Shown: piece by piece, positions 1 through 7,921 of the stretch
Layout: each line of letters begins with the position of its first letter
Numbering within the stretch: position 1 is the stretch's first letter
DNA from: Kribbella sp. VKM Ac-2569
GTDB taxonomy: Bacteria > Actinomycetota > Actinomycetes > Propionibacteriales > Kribbellaceae
Assembly: GCF_004216905.1 (NCBI RefSeq)
Contig: NZ_SGXJ01000001.1
Coordinates: 1,054,001 to 1,118,000, forward strand
Direction: 5' to 3'
Length of the DNA stretch: 64,000 bases
Translations under genes and position numbers: made by a program
Notes under the pieces: model-generated
Database searches by the model: none
Told to the model about the DNA's origin: nothing
What the model saw: only the letters and a program-made list of their open reading frames with translations

Positions 1-1012
1 CCTCGTCGAGGGTCTCCCGCGCGTGCGCCGGACTCTCGCCGGCGTTGATGCGCTCGGCGTACGCGCTCGGATGCTTGACGTTCCACCAGCGCACCCCGCC
101 GACATGGCTGTGCGCGCCCGGCCCGATCCCCCACCAGGTGTCGCCGCGCCAGTACAGCTCGTTGTGGCGGCAGCGTGCCGCCGTACTGCGGGCCCAGTTG
201 GACACCTCGTACCACCGCAGCCCCTGGGCCGACAGCAGTTCATCGGCCAGCACGTACTTGTCGGCCAGGTCGTCGTCGTCCGGCATCGGCAGTTCACCGC
301 GCCGGATCCGCCGCGCGAGCTGCGTGCCGTCCTCGATGATCAACGCGTACGCGCTGACGTGGTCCGGCTGCGCCGACAACGCCGACTCCAGCGACGCCCG
401 CCAGTCGTCGAGCGACTCCCCCGGCGTCCCGTAGATGAGGTCCAGGTTCACGTGCTCGAACCCGGCCGCGGTCGCTTCCTTGACCGCCTGCAACGCGCGG
501 CCCGGCGTGTGCTGCCGGTCGAGGATGCGCAGTACATGCGAGGACGCGCTCTGCATCCCGAAACTGACCCGGGTGAATCCCGCCTCGAGCAACGCCTCGA
601 GGTACGCCGGGTCCACCGACTCCGGATTCGCCTCCGTCGTCACCTCCGCGCCAGGCGCGAGCCCGAACTCGTCCCGCACGGCGGCCAGCATCTTCCCCAG
701 ATCGGCGGCCGGCAGCAAGGTCGGCGTACCGCCCCCGAAGAACACCGTGTCGACCGGCCGGTCCAGATCCCCCAGGACCCGCCGCGCCATCCGGACCTCG
801 TCGACCGCGGTCTCGGCGTACGACGCCTGCGAACCCCCACCACCCAACTCCTTGGCGGTGTAGGTGTTGAAGTCGCAGTACCCGCACCGCGACGCACAGA
901 ACGGCACATGCAGATAGAACCCCAACGGCCGCGCGGAAGCCTCCCGCACAGCAGCATCCGGCAACGCCCCATCCCGAGGCGCAACCTCCCCCTCAGGCAA
1001 TGTCGACGGCAC
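1..1012 (-). CDS. hemW: HemW-like radical SAM protein (5' part, runs off window)
   Basis: The N-terminal ~337 codons of a radical SAM protein of the HemW / oxygen-independent coproporphyrinogen oxidase-like family, which handles heme in the cytoplasm. The only possible in-frame start is GTG at 1012, because a TAG lies four codons upstream. The 4Fe-4S signature CxxxCxxC is at Cys39, Cys43 and Cys46 with the usual HVPF lead-in and CDFNTY follow-up. Further on, FFGGGTPTLL and NPESV motifs typical of the SAM barrel are readable. HemW carries the extra FC/CxF spacing seen here, which favours it over true HemN. In many actinobacteria hemW follows lepA directly; here lepA is about 18 kb away. The C-terminus lies beyond position 1. 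Confidence 0.9.
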   Translation of the reverse strand, partial: MPSTLPEGEVAPRDGALPDAAVREASARPLGFYLHVPFCASRCGYCDFNTYTAKELGGGGSQASYAETAVDEVRMARRVLGDLDRPVDTVFFGGGTPTLLPAADLGKMLAAVRDEFGLAPGAEVTTEANPESVDPAYLEALLEAGFTRVSFGMQSASSHVLRILDRQHTPGRALQAVKEATAAGFEHVNLDLIYGTPGESLDDWRASLESALSAQPDHVSAYALIIEDGTQLARRIRRGELPMPDDDDLADKYVLADELLSAQGLRWYEVSNWARSTAARCRHNELYWRGDTWWGIGPGAHSHVGGVRWWNVKHPSAYAERINAGESPAHARETLDE

Positions 1013-1078
1013 CCACCCATCCTACGGACCCACAACCACCCCTCCACACGCTGACCACAGCCCGCCCCCACAGTCCGG

Positions 1079-1828
1079 TCAGAAGCTGGGGTAGGGGGTT
1101 CCTTCGGGGCGTGGGGCCTTGAGGTTGAGTCCGGCGGTTCGGGTCGGGCCTCGGAGTTTCAGGTGGTTGGACTCGATTGTGTAGGTAAGCGGCGTGCGGA
1201 GGCTTTCGAGGACCGCCTCTTCGAGGGCGGTGGGGTGACCGGGGGCGACGGTGAGGTCGGTGAAGGTGAGGGTGTCGTTGTCGCGCGTAACCGTGGCGAT
1301 GAAGGGACTGCTGCCGGTGGAGCCGCTGGCTTCGGTGCCGTCGAGGGTCAGGGTTGCGGGGCCGACGCCGAAATAGTGTTGGAAGAGGCCACCGCGGACG
1401 ACCGACTCGATGGTCCAGGTGGTGCCGTCGAGCGGGAGATCGGGTTCGGCGAACCGGCGATCGAGCAGCACGATCGTCGTACCGCCGTCGATCAAGGTGA
1501 GCGTATCGCCCTCGACCGACCACTCCGGCTCGTCCAACAGGAGCCTCATGAGCCAGTCGTCCTGGGCCTCGAACTCCGGACCGCATCCCATCTGGGTCTG
1601 GATCGCCCGCTCGAACCGCAGGACCCCGTCGTCGAGCATGATCCCACCGCTCAGCTCGTTACAGCCGGCCCGCGCGATCAGGACGCCGTCCTTCCGGATC
1701 TCCACCCGAATCCGGGTCCCCGGGACCAGCTCTCGCTCCACATCATCTTCGGTCACCGCCACCGACAAGTACGTCTTCCCGAGCGGCGATCCCTCTCCAC
1801 CGATCAACGGCCCATAAACCAACGTCAT
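1079..1828 (-). CDS. META-domain (HslJ-like) protein
   Basis: 249 aa. The N-terminal half has the META/HslJ pattern: a GCNELSGG stretch, then an MGC motif and a WLMRLL helix, ending in a short strand with LLDR. The second half starts LDGTTWTIESV and reads as a second, weaker META-like repeat with a GSTGSSPF turn in place of GCN. No signal peptide or lipobox is visible, so it is probably cytoplasmic, unlike many HslJ-type lipoproteins. The role of META domains is not established; some link to heat or novobiocin resistance. Start ATG at 1828 with only a weak G-rich Shine-Dalgarno. It is transcribed towards hemW, 66 bp away. Confidence 0.75.
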   Translation of the reverse strand: MTLVYGPLIGGEGSPLGKTYLSVAVTEDDVERELVPGTRIRVEIRKDGVLIARAGCNELSGGIMLDDGVLRFERAIQTQMGCGPEFEAQDDWLMRLLLDEPEWSVEGDTLTLIDGGTTIVLLDRRFAEPDLPLDGTTWTIESVVRGGLFQHYFGVGPATLTLDGTEASGSTGSSPFIATVTRDNDTLTFTDLTVAPGHPTALEEAVLESLRTPLTYTIESNHLKLRGPTRTAGLNLKAPRPEGTPYPSF

Positions 1829-1924
1829 CCGATGCCCCCAACCGCGTCCTCCCCATCATGGACCCGTGAACGACGGGTTCGTAAAGGCGTCTTTGGGCTC
1901 GGGTGCGCGTATATGCTCGCCGCC

Positions 1925-2800
1925 ATGCTGAGTGATGGGGTGCGGACGATCACCGCTGGTGGGGTTGAGCATTGGGTGCGGGTGGCTGGGGCGGGGAACG
2001 GCGGGGTGCCGTTGGTCCTGGTGCACGGCGGACCTGGGGAGAGTTCGTATTCGATCGAGCAGTCCGTCGGGGACGAGGTCGCGAAGCTGGCGCCGGTCGT
2101 GTTCTACGACCAGCGTGGGTGTGGGCGTTCGGCGCGGCCGGACGATACGTCGACGTACACGATGGAGCAGCTGGTCGCGGATCTCGAAGAGTTGCGTACG
2201 GCGCTGGGCGTCGAGCGGATCGTGCCGTGGGGTGTGTCGTTCGGGTGCCTGCTGGCGGCCGAGTACGCCGTTGCGCACAGCAACCATGTGGACGGCCTGA
2301 TCCTGCACGCGCCGCCGATCACCGATCCGCTGCACCCGGGGCTGTGGACGATGCGGCCGGGTGCCGTCGACCCGTTCCTCACGCCTGACGAGCGGACGGC
2401 GCTCCGTGCGCAGCTCGACGGCGTCACGGAGTCGATCGAGCGTACGGTCGCTGCGCTCGGGGCGATCGCGGGCAGTGCGAACGCCGCCCGCTTCTTCTAC
2501 CACGACCCGGCGAACATCCCGCCCGACGACGAGAACGCGCCCGAGTCCAACCTGGAGATGGCGATGGCGCTGGTCGGCAACGAACGCGTGGAGCTCGCCG
2601 ACGACCTCGCCGCCCTCGACGTACCCGTCCTGATCCTTGCCGGTCTCTGGGACCGCCACGTCGGATTCGACATGCCCCGCGATCTCGCGACCCGGTTGCC
2701 GCGGGCGACGCTCGAGATCTTCGACCGTTCGGCGCACTCGATCCATGACGAACAGCCCGGCGAGTACGTCGAGGCCATCCGCAGGTTCCTCGCCCGATGA
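1925..2800 (+). CDS. Proline iminopeptidase-like alpha/beta hydrolase (S33)
   Basis: 291 aa from the ATG at 1925; an in-frame ATG at 1913 would add four residues. Family features are the oxyanion motif HGGPG (34-38), DQRGCGRS (62-69) and the nucleophile elbow GVSFG with Ser105. A C-terminal Asp in GLWDRHVG and His in SAHSIHDEQ complete the triad. This is the arrangement of prolyl iminopeptidases and related S33 hydrolases, which cut N-terminal proline or related amides and esters in the cytoplasm. The exact substrate cannot be read from sequence. The stop overlaps the start of the next gene by ATGA, so the two are probably translated together. Confidence 0.8.
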   Translation: MLSDGVRTITAGGVEHWVRVAGAGNGGVPLVLVHGGPGESSYSIEQSVGDEVAKLAPVVFYDQRGCGRSARPDDTSTYTMEQLVADLEELRTALGVERIVPWGVSFGCLLAAEYAVAHSNHVDGLILHAPPITDPLHPGLWTMRPGAVDPFLTPDERTALRAQLDGVTESIERTVAALGAIAGSANAARFFYHDPANIPPDDENAPESNLEMAMALVGNERVELADDLAALDVPVLILAGLWDRHVGFDMPRDLATRLPRATLEIFDRSAHSIHDEQPGEYVEAIRRFLAR

Positions 2801-3483
2801 ACCTCATCGAATCGGTCGAGTACCCGGGCCGCGGTCTCGCCATCGGCCGTGACGTCAACGGCGTCCCGTTCTTCACGTACTGGCTGACCGGCCGCTCCCC
2901 CGCCTCCCAGTCCCGCGAACTCGTCGTCCACGATCGCGAGATCATCGTCCGCGACACCTCGGGCGGCCCGGTCGACGACCTGCGCCACTACACCGCGGCG
3001 ACCCGCGGAGACGACTGGGTCATCGTCGGCAACGGCACCCAGGTCAGCGAACTGACCGCAGCCCGCGATCAGCAACCGGACCTGCAACTCGCGCTGAGGC
3101 GACTCACCTACGAACCCGACCCGCCGATCCGCACCCCACGCATCACCGCCGGCGCCACCATCACCGGCAACGAACTCACCGACGCCGTCATCGGATCCGC
3201 ACGAGCGTACGACGATGCGCCGGAACTCACCGAGCACCCGTCGCTCTACGCAGCCCGCATCGCACCGGCAACCGCCGTCACCACCACGACGTACTCCGGT
3301 ACGACGGACCACGTGATCACCAACGGACGCCCGGAAACGATCGCGATCCCGTTCACCTGGTCCGAGTCCACCGACCTGATCTGGCGCGCCCTGCAACCGG
3401 CACTCCGCGTCGCCGCGATCACGGTCCGCCTGAACGAACCCACCTTCACCGACGCGGTTCTGCAAACGAGAGCAAGTGCCTGA
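2797..3483 (+). CDS. PurO-like IMP cyclohydrolase domain protein
   Basis: 228 aa. The N-terminus (YPGRGLAIGRDVNGVPFFTY, then GRSPASQSREL) matches the opening of the archaeal-type IMP cyclohydrolase family PurO, where GR-LA-G and SRS segments line the nucleotide pocket. PurO closes FAICAR to IMP in purine synthesis; most bacteria use PurH instead. Bacterial members next to unrelated hydrolases may have another substrate, so the purine role is an inference. Starts on an ATGA overlap with the iminopeptidase-like gene, which suggests a two-gene operon. No signal peptide or membrane segment. Confidence 0.65.
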   Translation: MNLIESVEYPGRGLAIGRDVNGVPFFTYWLTGRSPASQSRELVVHDREIIVRDTSGGPVDDLRHYTAATRGDDWVIVGNGTQVSELTAARDQQPDLQLALRRLTYEPDPPIRTPRITAGATITGNELTDAVIGSARAYDDAPELTEHPSLYAARIAPATAVTTTTYSGTTDHVITNGRPETIAIPFTWSESTDLIWRALQPALRVAAITVRLNEPTFTDAVLQTRASA

Positions 3484-3603
3484 GCCTCCCGACCTCGCAG
3501 TGGAGTGAACCCCTGTGTGCGTAGCATCACAGCCTTTCATCGAAGGACTGTGCACGCGCACCAGCAGTAGCTCCAGGACGATCAGGTCGGAGGAGACACT
3601 CGA

Positions 3604-5892
3604 ATGCTCGGACAACTGGGCCGCTCACGCGCTGCCCTTGTCACCGTCGGCGCCTTGCTCGTAGGAACGATCGGAATCACCGGCTCGGACGCCGCGATCA
3701 GCGAAAAGCCTGCTGCACAAGGCCAAACCTCAGCTGTCAGGACGACCGCCGAGACCGCCCACGACGCGACGACGAGTCGCGCCAAGACTCATCGCAGTAC
3801 CACGACGCACACCACCAAGAAGGATTCGGCGACACGCGCGACCCGGGACATCGCGCTGCGCAAGGTCCTCGCCAAATATCTGAAACCTGGTCACCGTGAC
3901 TATCTCGGTCTCGAGAAGGGCCTGTCGGCGATCGGCGCGACCGGTCTGCGGATCGGTGGCCGTACGCCGGCCGAAGCGCAAGCGGCGCAGAACGAACCGA
4001 AGGGCAAGGCTGCGGCACCCCGGACCCTCCAAGGCGAGGACGGCAAGTGCCCGAAGGCGACCAAGGAGTACCGGTTCAACTGTGAGCTGCTCTTCTTCCA
4101 CGAGACCTCTCCCGGCTACACCTACATGGGAGATGTCGCCGTACTGTCGTGGGACTTCGAGTTCCTCGGCGGTGACAAACCCAAGGGCAGCCCGCTCGAC
4201 GACATCGCCGCGATCGACTTCGGCAACTACAACGAGAAGTGCTACGAACCGGGCAAGTCGTCCGAGGCGGCGTGGACGTACTACCCCGGCGGCGGCGAAC
4301 TGAACGGCGAGCCTGCCAAGGACGTGAGCGACCTGGTACGGCGGGAGTCCGCGAGCCCGGAGAACAACGCCACGGTCTGGCGGGTCGTCGACGAACCCCA
4401 GGACGGAACGAACCTGCCGAAACCTCTGGTCGGGTACGTCGAGGTCAGCCTGCAGCATCGGATCGGTGCGCCGGGGTGCGGCGACAGGTTCGAGGAGATC
4501 CGCGCCGCCGGTCACTACCTGCACAACGAGGACGGCAAGGGCAACTGGGACGGCGTGACCGTCGGCGCCGGGTACGGGCCGCTGTCGGTGTCGTACACGC
4601 CCGGCTCCGACCCGGGAATCGACAGGCAGTCGTCCACTGGGGTTCTGGCGCTGCACGAACCGGATGTCGTACCGACGAGACTGAACTACATCGGTTCGAA
4701 GAACATCCGCTACAACGTGCCGTTCACGGCTGCGGCCAGGCTGACGGGTGGTGCGGCAACGGCAGCCCACAGAGGGTCAGCTTCGCCTCGGACGCGGGCC
4801 GGAGAACCGAGCGTGCCGATCCCAGGTGCACGGATCCAGTTCACGCTCGGTCTTGGTGGTGGTACCCAGACGTGCACCGGGACGACCAACTCCAATGGCG
4901 TCGCGAGCTGTGTGCTCACGCCGACGCAGAAGTCCGGGCCGACGACCCTGACGCTGCGGTACCTCGGCGGTGACGGGTCCGCTGCGAGCTCCAGCTTTGT
5001 CGCGTTCACCGTCGAACACCAGGCGACGGACGTTGCGTACACGGGACCGAAGCGGGTCGCCAACGGCACTCCCGCCAATCTGTCCGGGACGCTCCGCGAG
5101 CACCACGGTCCGCCGATCGCCGGCCGGAAAGTCCAACTGGCGTTGGGGAACGGCAGTCATCGCCAGGTCTGCACCGGGACGACCGACAAGTCCGGCAAGG
5201 CCCGCTGCACGATCAAGTCCGTCGATCAGCCGTTGAATTCCAAGGCCACTGTTCCGGTGTCGGTGGGGTTCTCCGGGGACGACTACTACCTGTCCTCCAG
5301 CAAGTCGGCGACTGTCCTGCTGGAGTACTACACCGGACGCGCGTACGGCATGACCGGCAACGTCACGCTTCCGCTGATCGCCCAGATCAAGGTGCCGCCG
5401 TCCCCGGACACCAAGGGCGTCCGCGTCGCGAAGGCGTACAGCACCAAGACATCCTGCACGGCGGAAGTCAGCGCTGACCGTCTGGTGACCACGAAGGCGC
5501 TGTGCCCGAAGGTCGTCACCGCCCTCGCGCCCGGCACGTCCACCGCGACGTCCACGGTGGAACGGACAACGATCGGCATCCCCGGTCTCCCGGCGATCGA
5601 GGTGCGGGGCGCCACCGCCACGTCCACCAGCAAGTGCGGTGCCAGCGGTTCCGCATCCGGCACCACCGACCTGGCCGGCCTCTACATCGGCGGCCGACGG
5701 ATCCCCATCTCCGCCGAACTGAACAGCACGATCGACGTAGCCGGAATCCACATCATCACCAACGAACGCAAGCCGGCACCAGGAGCCGAACACGGCCAAA
5801 CCGTGAACGCCCTCCACATCACGGCTCTCGACGGCAAGGTAGACGTAGTCGTAGCCTCCGCCACCACCGCCGTACACAACTGCGCCAGCTAA
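3604..5892 (+). CDS. Secreted protein: two Ig-like repeats plus choice-of-anchor P domain
   Basis: 762 aa. ATG at 3604 sits 8-9 nt after a strong GGAGGAGA. An Arg-containing N-terminus followed by a hydrophobic stretch (about 10-30) looks like a Sec signal peptide. A low-complexity Thr/Lys/Ala linker follows (about 40-80). Residues 130-340 form a Cys-containing domain I do not recognise. Two tandem Ig-like modules, about 385-480 and 480-580, share CTGTT-S-G-A-C and LRYLGGDG/VGFSGDD signatures like bacterial Ig-like (Big_3/Big_5) domains. The C-terminal ~150 residues, with ADLAGLYIGG-like, NERK and VVVASATTAVHNC elements, match the actinobacterial choice-of-anchor P domain. Probably a cell-surface or matrix protein. 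Followed by a strong two-sided terminator at 5923-5970. Confidence 0.75.
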   Translation: MLGQLGRSRAALVTVGALLVGTIGITGSDAAISEKPAAQGQTSAVRTTAETAHDATTSRAKTHRSTTTHTTKKDSATRATRDIALRKVLAKYLKPGHRDYLGLEKGLSAIGATGLRIGGRTPAEAQAAQNEPKGKAAAPRTLQGEDGKCPKATKEYRFNCELLFFHETSPGYTYMGDVAVLSWDFEFLGGDKPKGSPLDDIAAIDFGNYNEKCYEPGKSSEAAWTYYPGGGELNGEPAKDVSDLVRRESASPENNATVWRVVDEPQDGTNLPKPLVGYVEVSLQHRIGAPGCGDRFEEIRAAGHYLHNEDGKGNWDGVTVGAGYGPLSVSYTPGSDPGIDRQSSTGVLALHEPDVVPTRLNYIGSKNIRYNVPFTAAARLTGGAATAAHRGSASPRTRAGEPSVPIPGARIQFTLGLGGGTQTCTGTTNSNGVASCVLTPTQKSGPTTLTLRYLGGDGSAASSSFVAFTVEHQATDVAYTGPKRVANGTPANLSGTLREHHGPPIAGRKVQLALGNGSHRQVCTGTTDKSGKARCTIKSVDQPLNSKATVPVSVGFSGDDYYLSSSKSATVLLEYYTGRAYGMTGNVTLPLIAQIKVPPSPDTKGVRVAKAYSTKTSCTAEVSADRLVTTKALCPKVVTALAPGTSTATSTVERTTIGIPGLPAIEVRGATATSTSKCGASGSASGTTDLAGLYIGGRRIPISAELNSTIDVAGIHIITNERKPAPGAEHGQTVNALHITALDGKVDVVVASATTAVHNCAS

Positions 5893-5922
5893 CCCCGAAC
5901 GCAACAGCCACCGGGGCCGGCA

Positions 5923-5970
5923 CTGCAGGACATGCACCGCGAGGCACCTACTGCGGCGCTTGTCCTGCAG
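5923..5970. terminator. Bidirectional stem-loop between convergent genes
   Basis: CTGCAGGACA at 5923-5932 pairs with TGTCCTGCAG at 5961-5970. Pairing continues with two mismatches through 5940/5953, giving about 16 paired positions and a 12-nt loop. It lies between the stop of the anchor P gene (5892) and the stop of the acyl-CoA ligase gene (5978), so it can serve both. No long T tract. Confidence 0.6.
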
Positions 5971-5977
5971 GCAGGTG

Positions 5978-7813
5978 CTACTCGTACATCTTGTCGAGTA
6001 CGTCGGCGTACTGGGTTTCGACGTGTTTGCGTTTGAGTTTGAGGCTCGGGGTCATCTCGCCCGACTCGACGGTGAGGTCGCGGTCGAGGATGGTGAACTT
6101 CTTGATGGTCTCCCAGCGGTTGAGGCCGGCGTTGAGTTCGTCGACGTACCCCTGGACCATCGCGTGCGCGGCGTCCGACGTGACGATCTCGTCGTACGGC
6201 TTGCCGCCCAGGCCGTTCGCGGCGGCCCAGCCCTCGATCGCGTCGGGATCGAGGGTGACCAGCGCGGAGACGAAGTTGCGCAGGTTGCCGTGCACGATGA
6301 ACTGGCTCGCGTACGGGCAGATCGTCTTGAAGCGGCCCTCGATCACCTGCGGCGCGACGTACTTGCCGCCGGAGGTCTTGAACAGGTCCTTCTTCCGGTC
6401 CGTGATGAACAGGTACTCGTCCTCGAAGTGCCCGATGTCGCCGGTGTGGAACCAGCCGTCGGCGCCGAGCACCTCGGCGGTCTGCTCGGGCTGGTTGTGA
6501 TACCCGCTCATCACCCCGTCGCCCTTGATCAGGATCTCCCCGTCCTCGGCGATCTTGAACTGCGTCCCGGGGAACGCCGGCCCGACACTTCCCAGCCGGT
6601 ACTGCGTCGGTCGGTTCAAGGTCGATCCCGCCGAGGTCTCCGACAACCCGTACCCCTCGAGGATCAGCAGCCCGGCCGCGTGGAACCACTCCGCCAGCGA
6701 CTTGTCGAGCGCGGCAGACCCGGACACGAAGAACCGGATCCGCCCGCCGAAGCGGGCCCGGATCTTCGACAGCACGAGCCGATCGGCCGCCGCGTACTGG
6801 GCGCCCAGCAACCCGCCCGGCTCCTTGCCGGCCTGCCGCAGCGCCGAGACCTTGGCACCCACCCCGAAGGCCCAGTCGAAGAGCTTGGCCTTCGCGCCGC
6901 CCTCGGACTGGATCATCGTCACGATCCGCCCGTGTGCCTTCTCGAAGATCCGCGGCGCCGCGGCCATGAAGGTCGGCTGTACTACCGCCGCATTGTCGAC
7001 AATCTTGTCGATCCGTCCGTCGACCGCGGTCGCGAACCCGAGCTGGAACTGTACGGCGAGCAGCACCTGGCCGAACACGTGCGACAACGGCAGCCACAGG
7101 AACTGCAGGTCGTCCGGTGAGAGCACCCGCATCCCCTCGACCGCGGCGCCCTCGTACGTCCACACCGAGTGCGGCAGCCGCACGCCCTTCGGACGTCCCG
7201 TCGTACCGGACGTGTAGATCAACGTGCACAGGTCGCCCGGCTTGATGCCTGCAATCCGATCGTCGACAATCGACGGGTGCTCGGCCAGGTGCGCGTCGCC
7301 GAGCAGGTCGAGCTCGGCCAGCCCGATCACCCAGTCACCGTCGCTCTCCTCCGGCGTCCCGTCGAGCAGCACGACCTTGCGCAGCGACGGCGTCTCGGTC
7401 CGGTGCTCGCGGAGCTTGTCCACCTGCCCCGCGTCCTCGGCGAACACCACCTGGACGTCGGCATCGGCCACGATGAACGCCACGTCGGACGAGATCGTCG
7501 ACGGGTAGATCGTGGTGGTCGCGGCGGCGGCCAGTACGGCGGCCAGGTAGCACTCGATCCACTCGATCCGGGTGCTCGAGGCGACGGCGACCCGCTGCTC
7601 CGGCTCCACCCCGAGCGCGATCAGGCCGGCGGCGCGCCGGCGGGTCAGTGCCTCGGTCTCCCGCCAGGACACCGACTTCCATTGCTCCCCGCGCGGGAAG
7701 CGGAACGCCTCCCGGTCAGGCGTCGCCTCCACCCGGTCCAGGAACATCTGGGCCATGGTGTCCTTGCGGTTGCTGAGAAGCGCGAGCTGGCCGGAATCGG
7801 CGACAGGCTTCAT
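5978..7813 (-). CDS. Long-chain acyl-CoA synthetase (AMP-forming)
   Basis: 611 aa, full length for the FadD15-like group. It activates fatty acids with ATP and CoA through an acyl-AMP. The P-loop-like motif YTSGTTGRPKGV is near residue 200, GYGLSETS near 388, GWFHTGDIG near 452, and the hinge region KTSGGKYVAP near 478. A C-terminal Lys-rich segment (LKLKRKHV, about 592) holds the likely catalytic lysine. No membrane segment. ATG at 7813 is preceded by a GGAGGCC-like Shine-Dalgarno. It is divergent from the PNGase A-like gene, with 108 bp of shared upstream region. The chain-length preference cannot be read from sequence. Confidence 0.9.
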   Translation of the reverse strand: MKPVADSGQLALLSNRKDTMAQMFLDRVEATPDREAFRFPRGEQWKSVSWRETEALTRRRAAGLIALGVEPEQRVAVASSTRIEWIECYLAAVLAAAATTTIYPSTISSDVAFIVADADVQVVFAEDAGQVDKLREHRTETPSLRKVVLLDGTPEESDGDWVIGLAELDLLGDAHLAEHPSIVDDRIAGIKPGDLCTLIYTSGTTGRPKGVRLPHSVWTYEGAAVEGMRVLSPDDLQFLWLPLSHVFGQVLLAVQFQLGFATAVDGRIDKIVDNAAVVQPTFMAAAPRIFEKAHGRIVTMIQSEGGAKAKLFDWAFGVGAKVSALRQAGKEPGGLLGAQYAAADRLVLSKIRARFGGRIRFFVSGSAALDKSLAEWFHAAGLLILEGYGLSETSAGSTLNRPTQYRLGSVGPAFPGTQFKIAEDGEILIKGDGVMSGYHNQPEQTAEVLGADGWFHTGDIGHFEDEYLFITDRKKDLFKTSGGKYVAPQVIEGRFKTICPYASQFIVHGNLRNFVSALVTLDPDAIEGWAAANGLGGKPYDEIVTSDAAHAMVQGYVDELNAGLNRWETIKKFTILDRDLTVESGEMTPSLKLKRKHVETQYADVLDKMYE

Positions 7814-7921
7814 AACTGGCCTCCGTAGGGGGTCAAGTGACTGGAGGGTAATCGCTGGGCACCGTGCCTGACCATGGCACTCGCTTGCCCACCTGCACCT
7901 TCTCCATTACGTTTCCGCAAC

